This document shows positions 13,140-26,467 of a DNA stretch of 64,000 bases, one piece after another. The DNA is from Hemicentrotus pulcherrimus (taxonomy: Eukaryota; Echinodermata; Echinoidea; Camarodonta; Strongylocentrotidae), in the NCBI GenBank assembly GCA_003118195.1, contig BEXV01000052.1:120219-184218 (forward strand). The letters are read 5' to 3'. Numbering within the stretch: the stretch's first letter is position 1; the number at the start of each line of letters is the position of its first letter. The position numbers and the translations under genes were made by a program. Below the pieces are notes generated by a model. It searched no databases. It had not been told where the DNA came from and saw nothing but the letters and a program-made list of their open reading frames with translations.

Positions 13140-14060
13140 GTGGCACAGTGTCAAAGCGTGAGATCATTGAAGAAGCAAGTCTTCCACACAGTGTAGGCAC
13201 TGAGAAAATCAGAATCCCCCCTTCATTTTGACAGTGTGAACATTGTTCAAGATGTGTTCTCATTGTTTTTAATAATGTGTTAGATTGTGTTGCCCATATT
13301 ATATTACAGTGAATATGCATAAAACTGTAGCCATAAAAGGGAATATAAAAAAAAATCACAATTTGACAGCGTGAATACTGTTCAGATTGTGTTCTCTTTT
13401 GTACCACAGTGTGTGTCACAGTGTTATACAGTGTGCCCACACAATGTGTGCGCACTGTACCGAAGCCGCATAAAGGTTCAGAAAGCATGAACAATGTAGC
13501 AGTGTGGATGTTCACACTGTGTCCAGTGTTCTCACAGTGAGTGTTACAGTGTACATGATCCCAGTGTGGCAGTGACACCGTTCACATTTGAGTCACACAG
13601 TGTTCAACAGTGTAGGGATGTATTGTAGTATGGTGTATGCGCCACAGTGTATCCACAAATGGAATCTGAAAGAAAATATCACGTCGTGACAGTGTGAACA
13701 CTATTAAGATTGTGGTTTACACTATCATCGCCACAATCATCATACAATATGGCCACAATAAAAAGTAAAACTCCTGCATCATTAAATGTAATTATCAATA
13801 TACACATTGTTTTCACAGTGTCATTCTCTGATTTTAAAAATATTTCCAGGCTTTCTATTATGTAGCTTGAATTATACTGATGATGATAATAACACGCCAT
13901 ATCTTATTCATGAAGATGGGTATTACAACTCTTGCCTTTCTGGAAAGAAACCTAACACTTCAAGGCTTCAATCCCCAAAAGATCATAGTGTATCATACAT
14001 GGTGTAACCATAGTGTGGATCTTTGGTCCCACTAAATAAAACACTGCTACATTATGTGCA
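13140..14060. repeat. CAGTGT-motif-rich tract before the Xlox homeobox exon
   Basis: CAGTGT or its complement occurs about sixteen times between 13140 and 13825, often as CACAGTGTGAAC or TCACACTGTG, with variants such as CATAGTGTGG continuing to 14015. Longer words such as GACAGTGTGAACA recur near 13230, 13370 and 13690 with following AGATTGTG. The spacing is irregular, so this is a degenerate interspersed repeat, not a clean tandem array. Chance would give well under one such hexamer in this length. Confidence 0.75.
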
Positions 14061-14417
14061 CTCTATGTTCAAATTGTGTAGTGCATCATGAAACTACAAA
14101 TGACCTTACAAATGATGAAGAGAATTGTGTCGTGCAATTCAATGTGTTAATGATATTTTTCTTACTTTTAAATATATGACCACACTTTGGCAACTAAGTT
14201 TCTTTTACCTAAGGGTTATTCTGATACATTTTTCCTGGGTTTTTAAAGTTATTTTTACTCTTAACTTTTCTTTGAAGAGCGTTATATTTCGATTTTTCTT
14301 TTCCCATATGATTTTATTTCCCACCACCCTTTTGTGAATTTTAATTTAACTTTTACAGACCCTAAACTTTAAAACCGTTCTTGATTTTTAAATCATTGTG
14401 TCGTTTCTTTGCTGTAG

Positions 14418-14974
14418 GTGCTTCCTTTGCTGACTTTGATGAAAATAAACGAACAAGGACAGCTTACACCCGAGGACAACTACTGGAACTGGAGAAAGAA
14501 TTCCACTTCAATAAGTACATTTCCCGTCCCCGAAGAATCGAACTAGCCGCCATGTTGAATTTAACGGAACGTCACATCAAAATTTGGTTCCAAAACAGGA
14601 GGATGAAATGGAAGAAAGAGGAAGCAAAGAGAAAGCCACTGAAGCAGGACGCCGATGGTAGCGACGTCAGCAGTCAAAGTGACATCATCGCCAACGATGA
14701 GAAGATTTTACCCGATTCAAGGACTGACCATGATGATATGAGCACGATGGCCGGCGATCTTGGTATGGAACGCGCTGCGCAGGCGGCCACGCAACGACAT
14801 CTGACGAACCAAAATGCAACATTAGAAAGGCGAGACAATTCGCCGTCACAGCACGCATGCGCGTCACCGAGCAGTGAAGACAGTTTAGAACTGACGAAGA
14901 ATATGAACTCGATGTCATCGAATATCAGACCGTCACAAGTGAAGCCACAAATTATTGATGCTCAGGCTTTTTGA
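14418..14974 (+). CDS. Xlox: Xlox/Pdx ParaHox homeobox gene, terminal coding exon (partial gene)
   Basis: This encodes the C-terminal part of a ParaHox transcription factor of the Xlox (Pdx1/IPF1) family, known in deuterostomes for patterning the gut. The acceptor is a pyrimidine-rich tract ending in CTGTAG at 14417. The exon's first two bases complete a codon split after its first base. The first residues, ASFADFDE, replace the AYAAEPEE that opens the homologous Pdx1 exon, so the junction is conserved. The homeodomain is complete at 14444-14623: it begins [10 protein letters not shown], has helix 3 [20 protein letters not shown], and shows W48, F49, Q50, N51 and the Xlox-typical His44. The remaining 116 residues are polar and low in complexity, rich in Ser, Asp and Asn, and end at TGA 14972-14974. 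The N-terminal exon is not visible. Family assignment is very secure; orthology within echinoderms is inferred. Confidence 0.94.
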
Positions 14975-15606
14975 TCTTTTTGGTGACTGTAGCTTCTAAT
15001 TATAGAATTCCAAGATACTATATTATGTGGTTTCACTTATCTTCTTTTTTTAGACTCGCGAGTATCTGAAATCTATTAAATATACTAGTTAAATATGAAT
15101 GTAGTATCATGTTCACACACGACGCATGGTAATTGATAGACACTTGCTTCACATTGTATTTTGGAACCATGTAATATCTAAAGCTTAGCAAAATATGTTT
15201 GATGAGGACTTGTCCAAAATGTTTTATCACTGTTTATTGAATTAGTTTTACAAATCATATTTTGAGTAATTTTTCGAATCAGGGGGAAGATGGCGTCTAT
15301 TTATATTGTGTCGAATATGTTCTTTTAATAGAATAGCGGGCTGCAGTGCAAATGAAAATCGATGCACGACTTATTTATCTTTGGATCATCAATAGCATAT
15401 TACAGTTACAAATAAAGCATACCATGCTATCAGTATAATAAATGTGTAATTTATCAAAAGTTAATCATGTAAAGTGTGAAGTAGCTGGCCTAACCAAACA
15501 AAGTTCTTTTGTTATTATCATTGGCTGCCGTTGTAATACCAAAAACTACCATATACCCAGTTTGACCATAGCAGCAGTAGCCTAATGAAAATATGTATTT
15601 AATAAA
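14975..15606 (+). other. Probable Xlox 3' UTR with candidate polyadenylation signals
   Basis: After the TGA the sequence is AT-rich and non-coding. Canonical AATAAA hexamers lie at 15411-15416, 15437-15442 and 15601-15606. The first two are 26 bases apart and are the most likely alternative signals. The exact cleavage site cannot be read from sequence alone. Confidence 0.5.
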
Positions 15607-18600
15607 ATGGGCGTGTGTTCAACTTCATATGTCACAGTTTACATTCTTTAATGATTGTGTTTGCTGTCCATATAATTTTCTAACTGACGGTGATTAAAAA
15701 AATAACATGATTTTGTAATTGTAATTGTAACTTTTGATGCTTACATTCTTTTATTGTTTAAAAGCGAGACTATCAATTTGTTATGGATATTGATGAAATG
15801 CTAGTGGTTAGGTATTCATAGTTTCAATAACTTTTGATTTGACAAGGTTTGTTCTATTTCCATGGAACCATTTAAAGTAGCATCTTTAAGAAATCTTCAC
15901 CTAATTCTCTATAGCTCTATGAATAGACATCCATCATGGTATGTGATGAATGGCTGTTTTCATGGGATAAACACCAGACTAAACATTCACTATTATTACC
16001 TCTCATCAAATATCTGTTCTGATTTTTTTTTAAATCACAGCTACAAGGATTAATTATCATTGTTACGTGTTACACTAAATGCACGAAAATGATTTCAATT
16101 ACAGTTGAGCTTTTTATCATTGTAAAAAATGTTCTTTTTTATTTTATTATCTGACTTCATGGGCTTAGTGAGAACACCTTCAGTTTTTAAGCACAAATTT
16201 TGTTTATGTGAACGATGGAATAGAATAGATCAGTAAAAACCAGCTACCTCAAAATGTCGTTCTTCTTATCTTATTACTAGTTCATATATTCACGAGCTAT
16301 AATGTAAATGTAGCATATAGTTAGTTCCCTTTTTAAGTGTAGCAGTTTAATGTGTATACCGTGGAACATCAATTAAGATGTCTCTGTTTTGACTAATTCG
16401 AAAATTAACTCAACAACAACAAAGAAAGGTTGGGTTAGGGTTATACAATTTTTCCTTCCAACTTCACATCCAGTATCAAACATTCACTGATTTTTTTTTT
16501 TTTATTATCAAATATTTGCTTATTCCAGCGCTTCTGAAATGTTTTTTTCATTATAGAGTTTCGATTCTCTTCAACCAGATAACATATCAAAATTTCAGAC
16601 CAAACACTGGGAAGATGTATTTTTCGGAATTGTGCATCAGGACTTTTATGTATGGAAATATAACTTAATTTTTGCTATGATCGAGCATTAACGTTAACTT
16701 TAAACAAGTTTGAAATCAATATCTTTTTATATTTCCATGATTACGAATTGTATACAGATAAACATTCTCTACTATCAATGACGATGATGCTCCCAGTACT
16801 TTTTCGAGAAGGATATAATCATTTAATTGTAAATTTTGCAATGTACTTCTTGGACTGAATTCCTATGCTGGATTCTGCATTTATTTAAATCTGTTTATTA
16901 TTACATGTTTCTTATAAACGTTAAACCAAACTGATCATTCCCTTACATTGTTTATTCATGTTTAGATATAGATATCTATTATATATGTTTATTGTTATTA
17001 TGTCTTTGGTCCGGCGATTTTCACGAAATACTGCTAAGGAGATATATGATATTGAATTTATAGGTACATATTTGCAATTAAATTGTGATGATCTGAAACA
17101 GATTCCCTTCTTTTCACTGTGTTTAATTGTAAGTAGATTTTTTGTTCTCTCTCTCTCCTTATTCCATAAAAAACAGAATCGTTGAATTTTCAAATCGGTA
17201 TATATGATATTGGATATACTTTTTTGTCACCTCAACTTCTATCTCTCTCTCTTTCTAAAACACACACACACACTCACTCTCTCATTTTTTACAAATACAA
17301 TTCACATATGTGTATACATAGGTATGTATTGTATATAGTGTATATATTCCCACGAGAGTTGCTAAAGCTGTTGTATGTCTCTCCCCGACTGCAAATTTCT
17401 TTATCCTGCTTTCTTTGTGCTAAGTTTCAACTAATCTATCTCTCGATATGTATTTGCCTACTTATTTACCATTCGTACATTAGTGAGATAATAACTTACT
17501 CAGGGTTTTATTCTTGTCCTTATCTGAATACACGAGCAATTTGCTGCATTCAATCCTTAATATTCCACCATTGGCCAATCAGGACCGGCCTTTTAAATCA
17601 TGAAGCCAGAAAGATGTAAAAGCTTAGTTCCGATTGGTGTTTGAAAACTAGCGACTAATTATTCAACATAGACGTTGCCAATTCAACGTCTCGGGGGGGG
17701 GGGGGGGTTGACTGATTGTCTTACCACGACAGTTTTCGCAGGGCATTCAACTCGATCATCAAGTTTTCATCAATCATTACCAAATTAATGTTGATAAAAA
17801 CGTATGATTGACACGCAGGAGTGAACTGCCAGCTCAAACATGGGATAAGATAATATTCAGGATTTTTTCGGACTCTTGGATAAAGACAAGTGATATGCTA
17901 AGAATGCCTTTTCAATCTTTATCTGAACAGACCACTTAATATTTGAAATATTTCTGATAAGGGTAAGATGCGATGACGGTATGGGGATTCTTGAGACGAT
18001 TCGATCTAGAGTTTAAGTTTGACAAGTTTTGCAAAAGAAAGGAAAAAATAGCTTAAAGATGTTATTCCGAAATGCAGGGATGTTGGCTTCTCCAGGACAG
18101 ACCAATAATGTGGAGACACAGAGCGATATGGAAAGAGCGCACAAAGTATCATAAATAGTTTGAACAAAATCGAAAGAAATTAATCTCATTATTGGAACGA
18201 TAGGTGAGGCTTGCCTGGCTTTCTTAGAGAAAACTATAAAAAAAATGCAGTGTCAGGTTTTCTCTCATTTCAATTTTGAATTATTGAAGGCCAAGTATTT
18301 GACATCGTGCCAATTTATCTTTCAGGAAAATGGCTTATCTTATTTAAAAAATGAGTCCACAAGTTCTTTCTTTCTTTCCAACATTACATCTTAAATAGTG
18401 CATCGGGCAAAACTATAAGTCAACAATCTTTCTTTGATAAAAACCGAGCTTCAGACAGCGCGATAAGACAAAATGTCGATAAGTGTAGGGGTTTAGTTAG
18501 GAGCAATACAAACAGACCCGAATACTATTTGTTTTCATTTTTTTGCAAAGTGTTGTAGTAAAAGGTTTGATTAAGTTTGAAACTGGGTCGTTATTCTACA

Positions 18601-21275
18601 TAGTTTTAATTGAGGTCAAATGACATACGTGTAGCCATCCACCGTTTGACACTTCATGTCATTTTTTTTTATCACGATGGCTGGGCAAACTAACTCGAAG
18701 AGAGCACTATTTAGACACTATACCCCCTGTGAAACTCAGTCAATTTTGTTCTTCCACTTATGATTATTTAAGAAATTACGAACATAAACACGCCCTTTAA
18801 TCTTGACAAACTTTGTTCTGTGTCGAACTGCATATTTGGGACATTATGATAAAAATGAAAATATAAAAAATATAAATTTGGGTTTGAATTTTCCCCCTTT
18901 TTTTATCTACTACAGACATACCAGGCGCCATAAGTGTCAAGATTGTTGGTGTTGATTATCTTTGTAAGCCTTGTCAAGCAAACAAAAACCGTGCGAATAT
19001 CAGACACTCGTAGGTACATTCTCACCCCCCCCCCCCTCGTCGTAAGGCGGATCCAGGGGAGTATAACAGGCAGGCTCCTTCCACATTTAACAAAAATGAA
19101 GCAGAAAAATAGTTTTCATATAAACATTTCCAGCCCGTTTTGTGAGGGTTATGAGGGCCAGCGGGAACCATATTTCCTCGGTTTATATTTCTTCAGGATT
19201 TTTTTTTCATTGCTCCTATCCAACCCCCTCCCGCTTTTAATAAAGTGAGCATTAAAAGAGCCCACGAGATTTTCGACAACATTTTCTTATGAAAAAAAAA
19301 ATGTTGGGAACCCCCCCCCCCCTCCCATCTCTTTTTCTGACAATATTTTTTTCGCTCCCGCCCCCTTCTCATTTTTCTTTATAGAGCCTTCCTACAAATA
19401 TATATGGTACCAATTCTGGCCTCAGTAATAACCTTTTCCTATTGAAAGACTATGCGAGTTATTTGGTTGTGCTATGGCACCCGAAATAATAATAATGTTA
19501 GCACTTTGTTGAAAACTGCTGATGTGTTATGAACGATTATTTAGGACAATACACTCTGGTTTACCATGCATGACCAATGAGACAACTACCCCGAACATCT
19601 CTTCCGCCAAATGTTTATAAGCGTCTTAGAACATGCTTGCTTACTTTGTAGAAACTAACTACAGCCATAATTTGTTTGGTCTTAGTTGCACGATAAACAT
19701 GGCATGCGAAGATCCAAGAAAAAGTTTTGCAACAGCAATATCTATAACCCAAGTTAGTCTGCCTATTTATGGCAGGTATGGCTCGCCGCAATGTTTGGGC
19801 TTTTGGGATTGTTGCCTTCCCCAAACTGCATCCACAATTCCATATCCTGAAGAATAAAAAGCTTTATCAAATTTTAAAAACTCGTCCATATGCTTTTCGG
19901 GCTCTTTTGTTTCATCCCACTATTGCCGAGTACAAAGTTCATATCCACGCAACATGCAACCCTCCTTCACAATTTCCGCCTGAAAGCTACGTTTATGAGA
20001 TAAAGAATATCATGTAAAATTGTTTACATTATGCACACGACACCATGTCAAACAAGATGTTTATCTCCGTTCTCCGGTGAATGGCTCTCAGTAACATTAT
20101 TACATCAACACTTTGTTACACAGGTGTGGATTCCGAGTACAAGAGATTTTAATCAATTTCAAGATGATCGGATGGAGAGAAACATCATATCGGAAGCGTA
20201 TGATACAAATGTCCACGGGTACACAATCTCCATCCGGGTCGGGCGGCGCATTATTGGAAGGGATATCACTTGCTAGTAATTTTTTTTTAAAAACCACTCA
20301 TATATTAGTACAATAGCATTTTATTGTAAAGCATGCCGTGGGTGTGACAGGAATATTTCAATATATCAAATTATTCAATTTATCCTGGAATATTAGTGTT
20401 CGACAGCACCCACGCCCCCACCCCCCTCCCTCAACATTCCTGTCTGGAAATTCAAATTGTTTTAGCAAAATCATCCAGGTGAACCTACTTTTACCGAGAA
20501 TTAAAAGTTGTGGAGAGCCCCTCCCCCTCTACTCCCCCTATGAGAAGTATTGAATGCCCAAAGCGGCTAAATCCACTTTTAGTGTTTTCGAGTATATCAA
20601 GGATTTTAAATTCACCTCTTTTCCTTCTCAGTTATGACTATTTTTGTTTATATGGTAGAAATATTGCCTAATATCAAATTGATAACCATTTAAAAAAAAA
20701 AAAATCTTGCAATGAATTACATTTTTCATAAATTTGGTACCCTAAATTCGTGTGGATTATTGTCCCCTTTGGAATGAAATTATGGTCGACTGTCTCTATC
20801 ATAAGCTCTAAAACCACTTTAACGATTCAAATTTAATGCGAAACACATTAGTATTTCTAGAAGAGCATAATTATTTTGTTATATTTTCCGATGTTTATCG
20901 TTTATTGAGAAGAACAAAAAATGCTTTCAGATGTTTCATTCCAAAAAGAGTTAACCCAAAGATCTACGTTATTATTTTCAAAGAGGTTGAATTTATTGGA
21001 ATCTAAACTGGTAAATGCAAAACTTAGCTAATGGAAACCTGGTTTAAAGTAAAAATTCGTAACCGTACAGATATGTCAAAATTAAACATTGTCATAATAA
21101 CTTGTTGACCCTTTTGACATGAAATGCTTCCTTTTGCTTTCGTTTTGTTCAGAAGACTTACAAGTAAAATGTTAAGGCAAGATTCTGGAAGCCATAAAAC
21201 ATTTTGTTCAATCTCTTTTAATCAATTCATCCCATCTTTTGTTTTTATGTTGGTGTGGTAAAAGCATAGTAGACC
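15607..21275. other. Gene-free AT-rich DNA downstream of Xlox
   Basis: I see no exon with recognisable domain content on either strand. It contains simple repeats, CA/CT tracts near 17250, poly-C runs near 19027 and 19312, and a fragment of the GGCGGATCCAGGGG repeat near 19050. Small open frames near 19.6-20.3 kb overlap one another on both strands and show no family motif. Confidence 0.6.
17671..17707. repeat. Perfect 7-bp inverted repeat next to a run of 15 G
   Basis: GACGTTG and CAACGTC flank CCAATT at 17671-17690, and 15 G residues follow at 17693-17707. A CATTGGCCAATCAG double CCAAT word lies about 100 bases upstream. Confidence 0.75.
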
Positions 21276-21600
21276 TGGGGTGTGTTTCACAAAGATCCTA
21301 AGTAGAACCAATCTCTAACCTATCTCTAAGTTGGACTTAAATATTATTGAGAGCCATTTGTAGCCTGATAATAAAATGTATTCAAAAGCAAAACTTCAAG
21401 TATTTTAGACTTTTCATAAATTTCACATCAAGAACATGAAATCTTCCATGATAATAGAAAATATGAATGATTTGAATCAACATTTTATGCCTTTAATAAT
21501 AACTTTTACAAAATATTTTCAAGGATGCTAATGGCTTTTCATAATGTTTAAGTCCAACTTAGAGATAAGTTCAACTAAGGATCTTTGTGAAACACCCCCA
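21276..21600. mobile_element. MITE with about 60-bp inverted ends (GGGTGTTTCACAAAG family)
   Basis: The left end TGGGGTGTGTTTCACAAAGA and right end TCTTTGTGAAACACCCCCA are inverted partners. The pairing continues inwards through GATCCTAAGT/ACTAAGGATC and CTCTAAGTTGGACTTAAA/TTTAAGTCCAACTTAGAG. The roughly 200-base centre is AT-rich without an open frame. This is a second MITE family in the window. Confidence 0.8.
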
Positions 21601-21679
21601 TGATATTTACAATGACGCAATGCACCTCTCACTTTTAATAGGCCAACTAATAAAAGTATTCTTTTGAAGTAAAATATTA

Positions 21680-21875
21680 TATGGAGAAGGTTGGAAGGAA
21701 AAGAGAGGGGAGGAGGTGAAAGAAGAGGTAGAGGAGAGAGAGAGAGAGAGGATGAGAAGAAGTAATAAGTGAGCGAGGAGAGGCTGAACGACATAAAAGA
21801 GAGAGAGAGAGAGGTGGTGGAAAAAGGATGGGAAAAGAGAGGGGAGAGAGAGTGAGAGAACGAGAGAGAGCCTTT
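21680..21875. repeat. GA-rich microsatellite tract
   Basis: Purine-only or nearly purine-only GA/GGA repeats over about 200 bases, just after the MITE at 21276-21600. Confidence 0.9.
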
Positions 21876-21933
21876 ATAATGACCCTAATTATCGAAACTT
21901 TTCTTAAATCACCAAATTGTACAATTCTTCTTA

Positions 21934-22192
21934 CATATATATATATATATATATATAAATATATGATTATATACCTTCCATCTCTTTCATTATTTGCAGA
22001 TTGAGGTCTTACCAGGTAAATGATTACGAATTCCGCACGTTTAATACGTAGATTGCAATCATAAGATCCTGCGTATACAATTACTTAATTTCCCAAAGAA
22101 AATCATTAGCAATCTATAGGTTCTAAAACCTACCGAATAGCACACATCGATTGAAGTATCATATATATATATATTTTATATATATATATATA
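21934..22192. repeat. Two (AT)n microsatellites
   Basis: An AT run at 21934-21957 and a second, palindromic one at 22161-22192 with a TTTT centre. The sequence between is ordinary AT-rich DNA. Confidence 0.85.
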
Positions 22193-23957
22193 ACTGAATG
22201 CTGTGGATGTTTTTCACTGCAATTAGTCTGCTTATGTCATCTAATAAAAAGGTAATTGGATTATTCATTCAAATTTGTTGATCTTAAGTAAGGTTTAGAT
22301 TATAGTTATCTGCTAAATAAGTAAGATGACAATGATATTATGTAGGGTATTTTATCTGAAACAAAATGTAAATAAATAAAATTCAAGCAACACTTGGAAT
22401 GTAAGAGAAAATCACTCCATTTAAATACTTTCCTCAAATATTAATGAAGAACAAAAGCGAAGAATCTTTTCCTTTTTCGAGTACGTATTTCTTAATATCC
22501 AGGTTTTACATATTTATCATGACTAATGCAAGACTCTAAGAAATTATGTATCAAAATTTTTTTTTTTAATTTGGAACTATAGTCAAGAGATTTAATGTAC
22601 AACTACGTCAGTAAGCAGCTGTACAAGTTATTGCAGAATAACCAAATAACACAATAAATAACTTCGAGAAGGGTTGGTCGACTTTTTTTTTTACTGATAG
22701 CCATGTATCGGTGAGGGCGGGAGAGCTTTAAGGGCATAATTGTTTAACTATATACACTCGTTAAACACAGTTATTTAAAGATATTTGACATGGTCATGAA
22801 AGTGATGAAAATCATTTCAGTTTGAAAGAAAGAACATTCCTGAATTATGTTTGGGGAAAAAACAATGATTTGTTTAGAAAACTGTAAATGAGAAATATCA
22901 AATAAAAGAACAAAATCTATTCCATTCAAGCAATATTCAAGTTTATTAGCATAAAAATATGGTTCAAGATGGTAATTTGGAGACTAATGATGTGATGTTG
23001 GCAATATAATGAACATAGAAAAATGAATGGAAGAAAAAATTTTACGTTAAAATAGTAAATAAAATAGTTTAAAAATGTAAATTAACTACAATAGTAAACG
23101 AGCAAAAAGATTTAAATAGTGAACGAACCAAATTAAAGACCTACCATTGTGATCACTCATGTAATCTTGGCACCAACATTTTTTTGATCGATGTTTTAAA
23201 ATATGTCTTTTAGCGTTATATAAAATTATGACCTCTACAATAACTTTATAGCTAAAGAAATCCGAGTCTTGGTGCTTTCTTGACAAGTTCTCGGATGTGT
23301 ATTTGGACATCATGTTTGTGTAGCCGGTATAGAAGGCAGACTATTAACCCATTCACTATCATCCTTTTCATGAAGGCTGATAGTTCATCAAAGAAACACT
23401 TCCAACCTACTTTACTACTTTCTCTCTGTCCAGGACCCTTCCCCACACCCATACACGCACACACACGGGCGCGTGTCCCCACACTCACACCATTCCCCAC
23501 ACGTTTCACATTATTGTTAATGCAAGTTTTCAATAGCACTGGTCTTAGAAAAGGAGGTCTCAGTTGATTCGAAGTTAATTTCTAAATGGACGCTAGTTAT
23601 AATCGAAACCATTATGGAAAATTTAGAAGTTTGATATCAATTTTTAGCACCTCTTTGGCACTTTATACATATCCTTTTCATTCGCTAACTTAAACATTCA
23701 ATACAAAATCAATAATTTGACCAAAAAACTACTTAAAACGAAAAATATATTTAAAATAATATGGATGTAGACATTCAAATATGAGCCAGGTATGAGCTGA
23801 TATTACATTTTGAGGATCTACTGTGCACTGCACAGGTAGATTAGTTTGTTTGTGTGTTTGTTAGTGGTAAAAGTGTAGAAACATTGAACTCCATGAAGGA
23901 GCGGTGATGAGTGTAAATTGGAACTGAGCTGTCATGGGTTCCGAGCTAAATCATGGC

Positions 23958-23995
23958 GCCAATGGTTTTTCCTTTGCTATTTGGTATAAAAGGTG
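23958..23995 (+). promoter_or_regulatory. Promoter-like CCAAT plus TATAAAA pair
   Basis: GCCAATGG at 23958-23965 lies 20 bases before TATAAAA at 23985-23991. No coding region follows within reach, so either an unannotated transcript starts near 24015 or the match is chance. Confidence 0.2.
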
Positions 23996-26467
23996 GTATT
24001 TATACTCGACCGATGATACCCCCAGATGGGAGCTGCTGTAGATTCAATGGTCGTTACTTGCTGGCAATGTATATAATATGCCTGCTATATTATAATCAAT
24101 AAAGTAAAACGCACATCTACAACAACTTTTAAAATCATGACAGATAATTAGAAATACATAAAATGTTTCTGCTGCTTTGAAAATGGTTGAACACTCGCAA
24201 CAAAATGATTATAATAGACTATCGCCCATGTTATTTTTTATTCAAAGAATTTTTCATCATTTTCTGTATCAATTCTGACCTCACAATATCTTATAAGCTC
24301 TTATAATCTAACTCGCATCTGTTGTATGGCAGTATTTAGAACACATTCACCTCCATATTTACCATTTCATGACCGCTCAGTATTTCATGATTTTCAAAGT
24401 ATTTTTCTGCATTTGCCAGCTTTCGGGTGACAGACCTTGACGATGGCGTCAGAATTCTGTCCACCATTCATGTTTACGTCTAACAGCTGATCTTTAGGGA
24501 ACCTAGAAGAAGACTCCAAGCTTTTCATCATATCGAGCTAGACTGATCACTGTCATTTTACATCCCTTCTCGACCTCTAACAAACTTAATCAGACTTAGT
24601 GACAATTCGAATTTGGAATGATTAAAGGATAGTTTCGTTTGAATGCTTGGAGGACACGCATAAAATGAGGTCAGCATTTATAAGATTTTCTTTTCTTATT
24701 CACCTATTATGTGACCTGTCAAGACTGTGGAAAGGAGATCTCCTGATTGAATATTTCTCTTCCTTTTTACTGGAGGAGGTATGTTGACTTTTTGCCCCAG
24801 ACTGTCATTAATGTTGTTACAGTATTATCCTTTCACCTTTTCACTCCACTATCTTGTCACGCTCCGTTGAGTTTTAAGTCATACAAGAAGAACTTACGTG
24901 TACAAGTATTTTCTTCTTTTTCCCTTCAGGGATCTTAAATCTGATGATGATCGTCTCGCCGTTTTTGATAGCTCCAAGACATGGTGCCGCCTGTAATGGC
25001 AGTTTGTAATTTGTTACATTTTCATCTTTCTTTCATCGTAGTTGATTTCATTATCTTCCGATTTCGAATGTTCCTTTCTTCGACAGAGAATAATTACATC
25101 CAAATTGTCCAAGAAAATAGAGATGCATTGACTTCTTGCAAATCTGTCACTAAAATTGGCCAAATTGACCTCCTATGACAATGAGGGATAAAAGCATATA
25201 CCGGTGGTGTATCTAGTATTAGAGCAAGTGCCCCTTCCCTATCCGTCCAATTTATGTTTGCAGCCCAAGTACAAAATATTAAAACTTAATGAAAAAAAGA
25301 TACTAAGTAATTTAGCAGAATTTGTTTCTGAGTGCAGAAAAAAGTAAAGCATTTAAAATGGGAGCGTCGCGTCGCCTCTAGTAAACTATCTAAAGACAAT
25401 TTTCTACTTCTCTCAGTGGACATGTCAAACTACTTTGTGATCTACCCCTCTCTTATAAAAAAGAGTCTTTATAAATTTACAAAAAAATAACTTCTTTAAA
25501 TCTTCATGAAGGACATTTTTAACAGCAATTTCCAACAACCAGTCAAATTTTCTTGCAGAGCTGTTTCGAAGGAAAGATATGTTAACAAAACGGATCAATA
25601 ACAGATAATGTTTATCGTCAAATTCGGTTCAGACATCAACAATTCAAATTATAAAACGACGCCCCTATCACCTTCAACTGATGATAATCTAATCATCAAA
25701 GAAAACAACTTCAATGAAATGATATCATGCATCTGTATAGCAACAGCCCTAAAAAATCAGATTGATTTCACTTTAGTATATACCATTGAGGTTATGTTAT
25801 AGATTATCCAAACACATAGGTGAAAGACCGGCGTAAGCTCTCTTTTGTCTGAAACATTTTGTGCTTATTTGAAAAAAATAGTACAATTCAAAGATACCGT
25901 AACCAACTACCGGAACATCTTTCTGTTTGCAATTTCTTCAATGCAGTGGGTGTGAGAAGCTAAAGTTGAATATTTCACGCACCATTAGGAAACATTTATC
26001 ACCAAAATGTCGTCTTTTCTACTACACAATAGCCGTGGTCTAGACAAAATTTAGAATCATCCTTTACAAATCCTGATAAATAAATGCTCAAAAAGAACGA
26101 AAAATGATCTTAAAAGCTTTCTTCTGTCACGTGTTGGTTTCCCTAAAAGACACTATTTAATATTTTGAAATGCTTTGTCTGCGGTTGATACCATGTCATT
26201 CTGTGTCTAAAATGGTGGGAGAAAAGCAAGAACATTTGCAGCGTTTCCTTTTCTTTGTCTGTTTTGATCGCGGGTATACGCAGCATTATTAAAAATATTG
26301 TTCATCGATATTTTCATGCGTTAAATTCATCTTCTCATCTGTATTTTCCTGCCAATAAAATTTAAAATTTGTTTATACATGTACATGTCGTTTTAATGCT
26401 TTAATAGTACATTTAATACGACTGACGTGGATAATAGCGCCATTAAGACGGCTTTTACTTTGACGAA

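Larger units (their letters stand above)
1..14417 (+). other. Probable large intron 1 (or 5' flank) of Xlox
   Basis: This stretch precedes the acceptor of the Xlox homeobox exon. In vertebrate Pdx1 the first exon carries the N-terminus and a hexapeptide of the FPWM type. I looked for DNA able to encode F/Y-P-W-M on the + strand and found none, so exon 1 is probably left of the window and this would be an intron of at least 14 kb (about 13.9 kb after removing the likely false duplication). That is inference: a diverged hexapeptide would be missed. The contents are AT-rich, with microsatellites, a SINE-like element, a MITE cluster and a CAGTGT-rich tract. The first 250 bases are richer in GC than what follows and may be regulatory or exonic, but I cannot assign them. 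Confidence 0.45.

Noticed and set aside
13072..13578. 168-codon open frame on the minus strand
   Set aside because: It lies in the CAGTGT-rich tract; its His/Thr/Val-rich translation comes from the repeat and has no recognisable domain.
15158..15169. Minus-strand codons for W-F-Q-N
   Set aside because: The flanking codons do not form homeodomain helix 3 and a stop follows after two residues.
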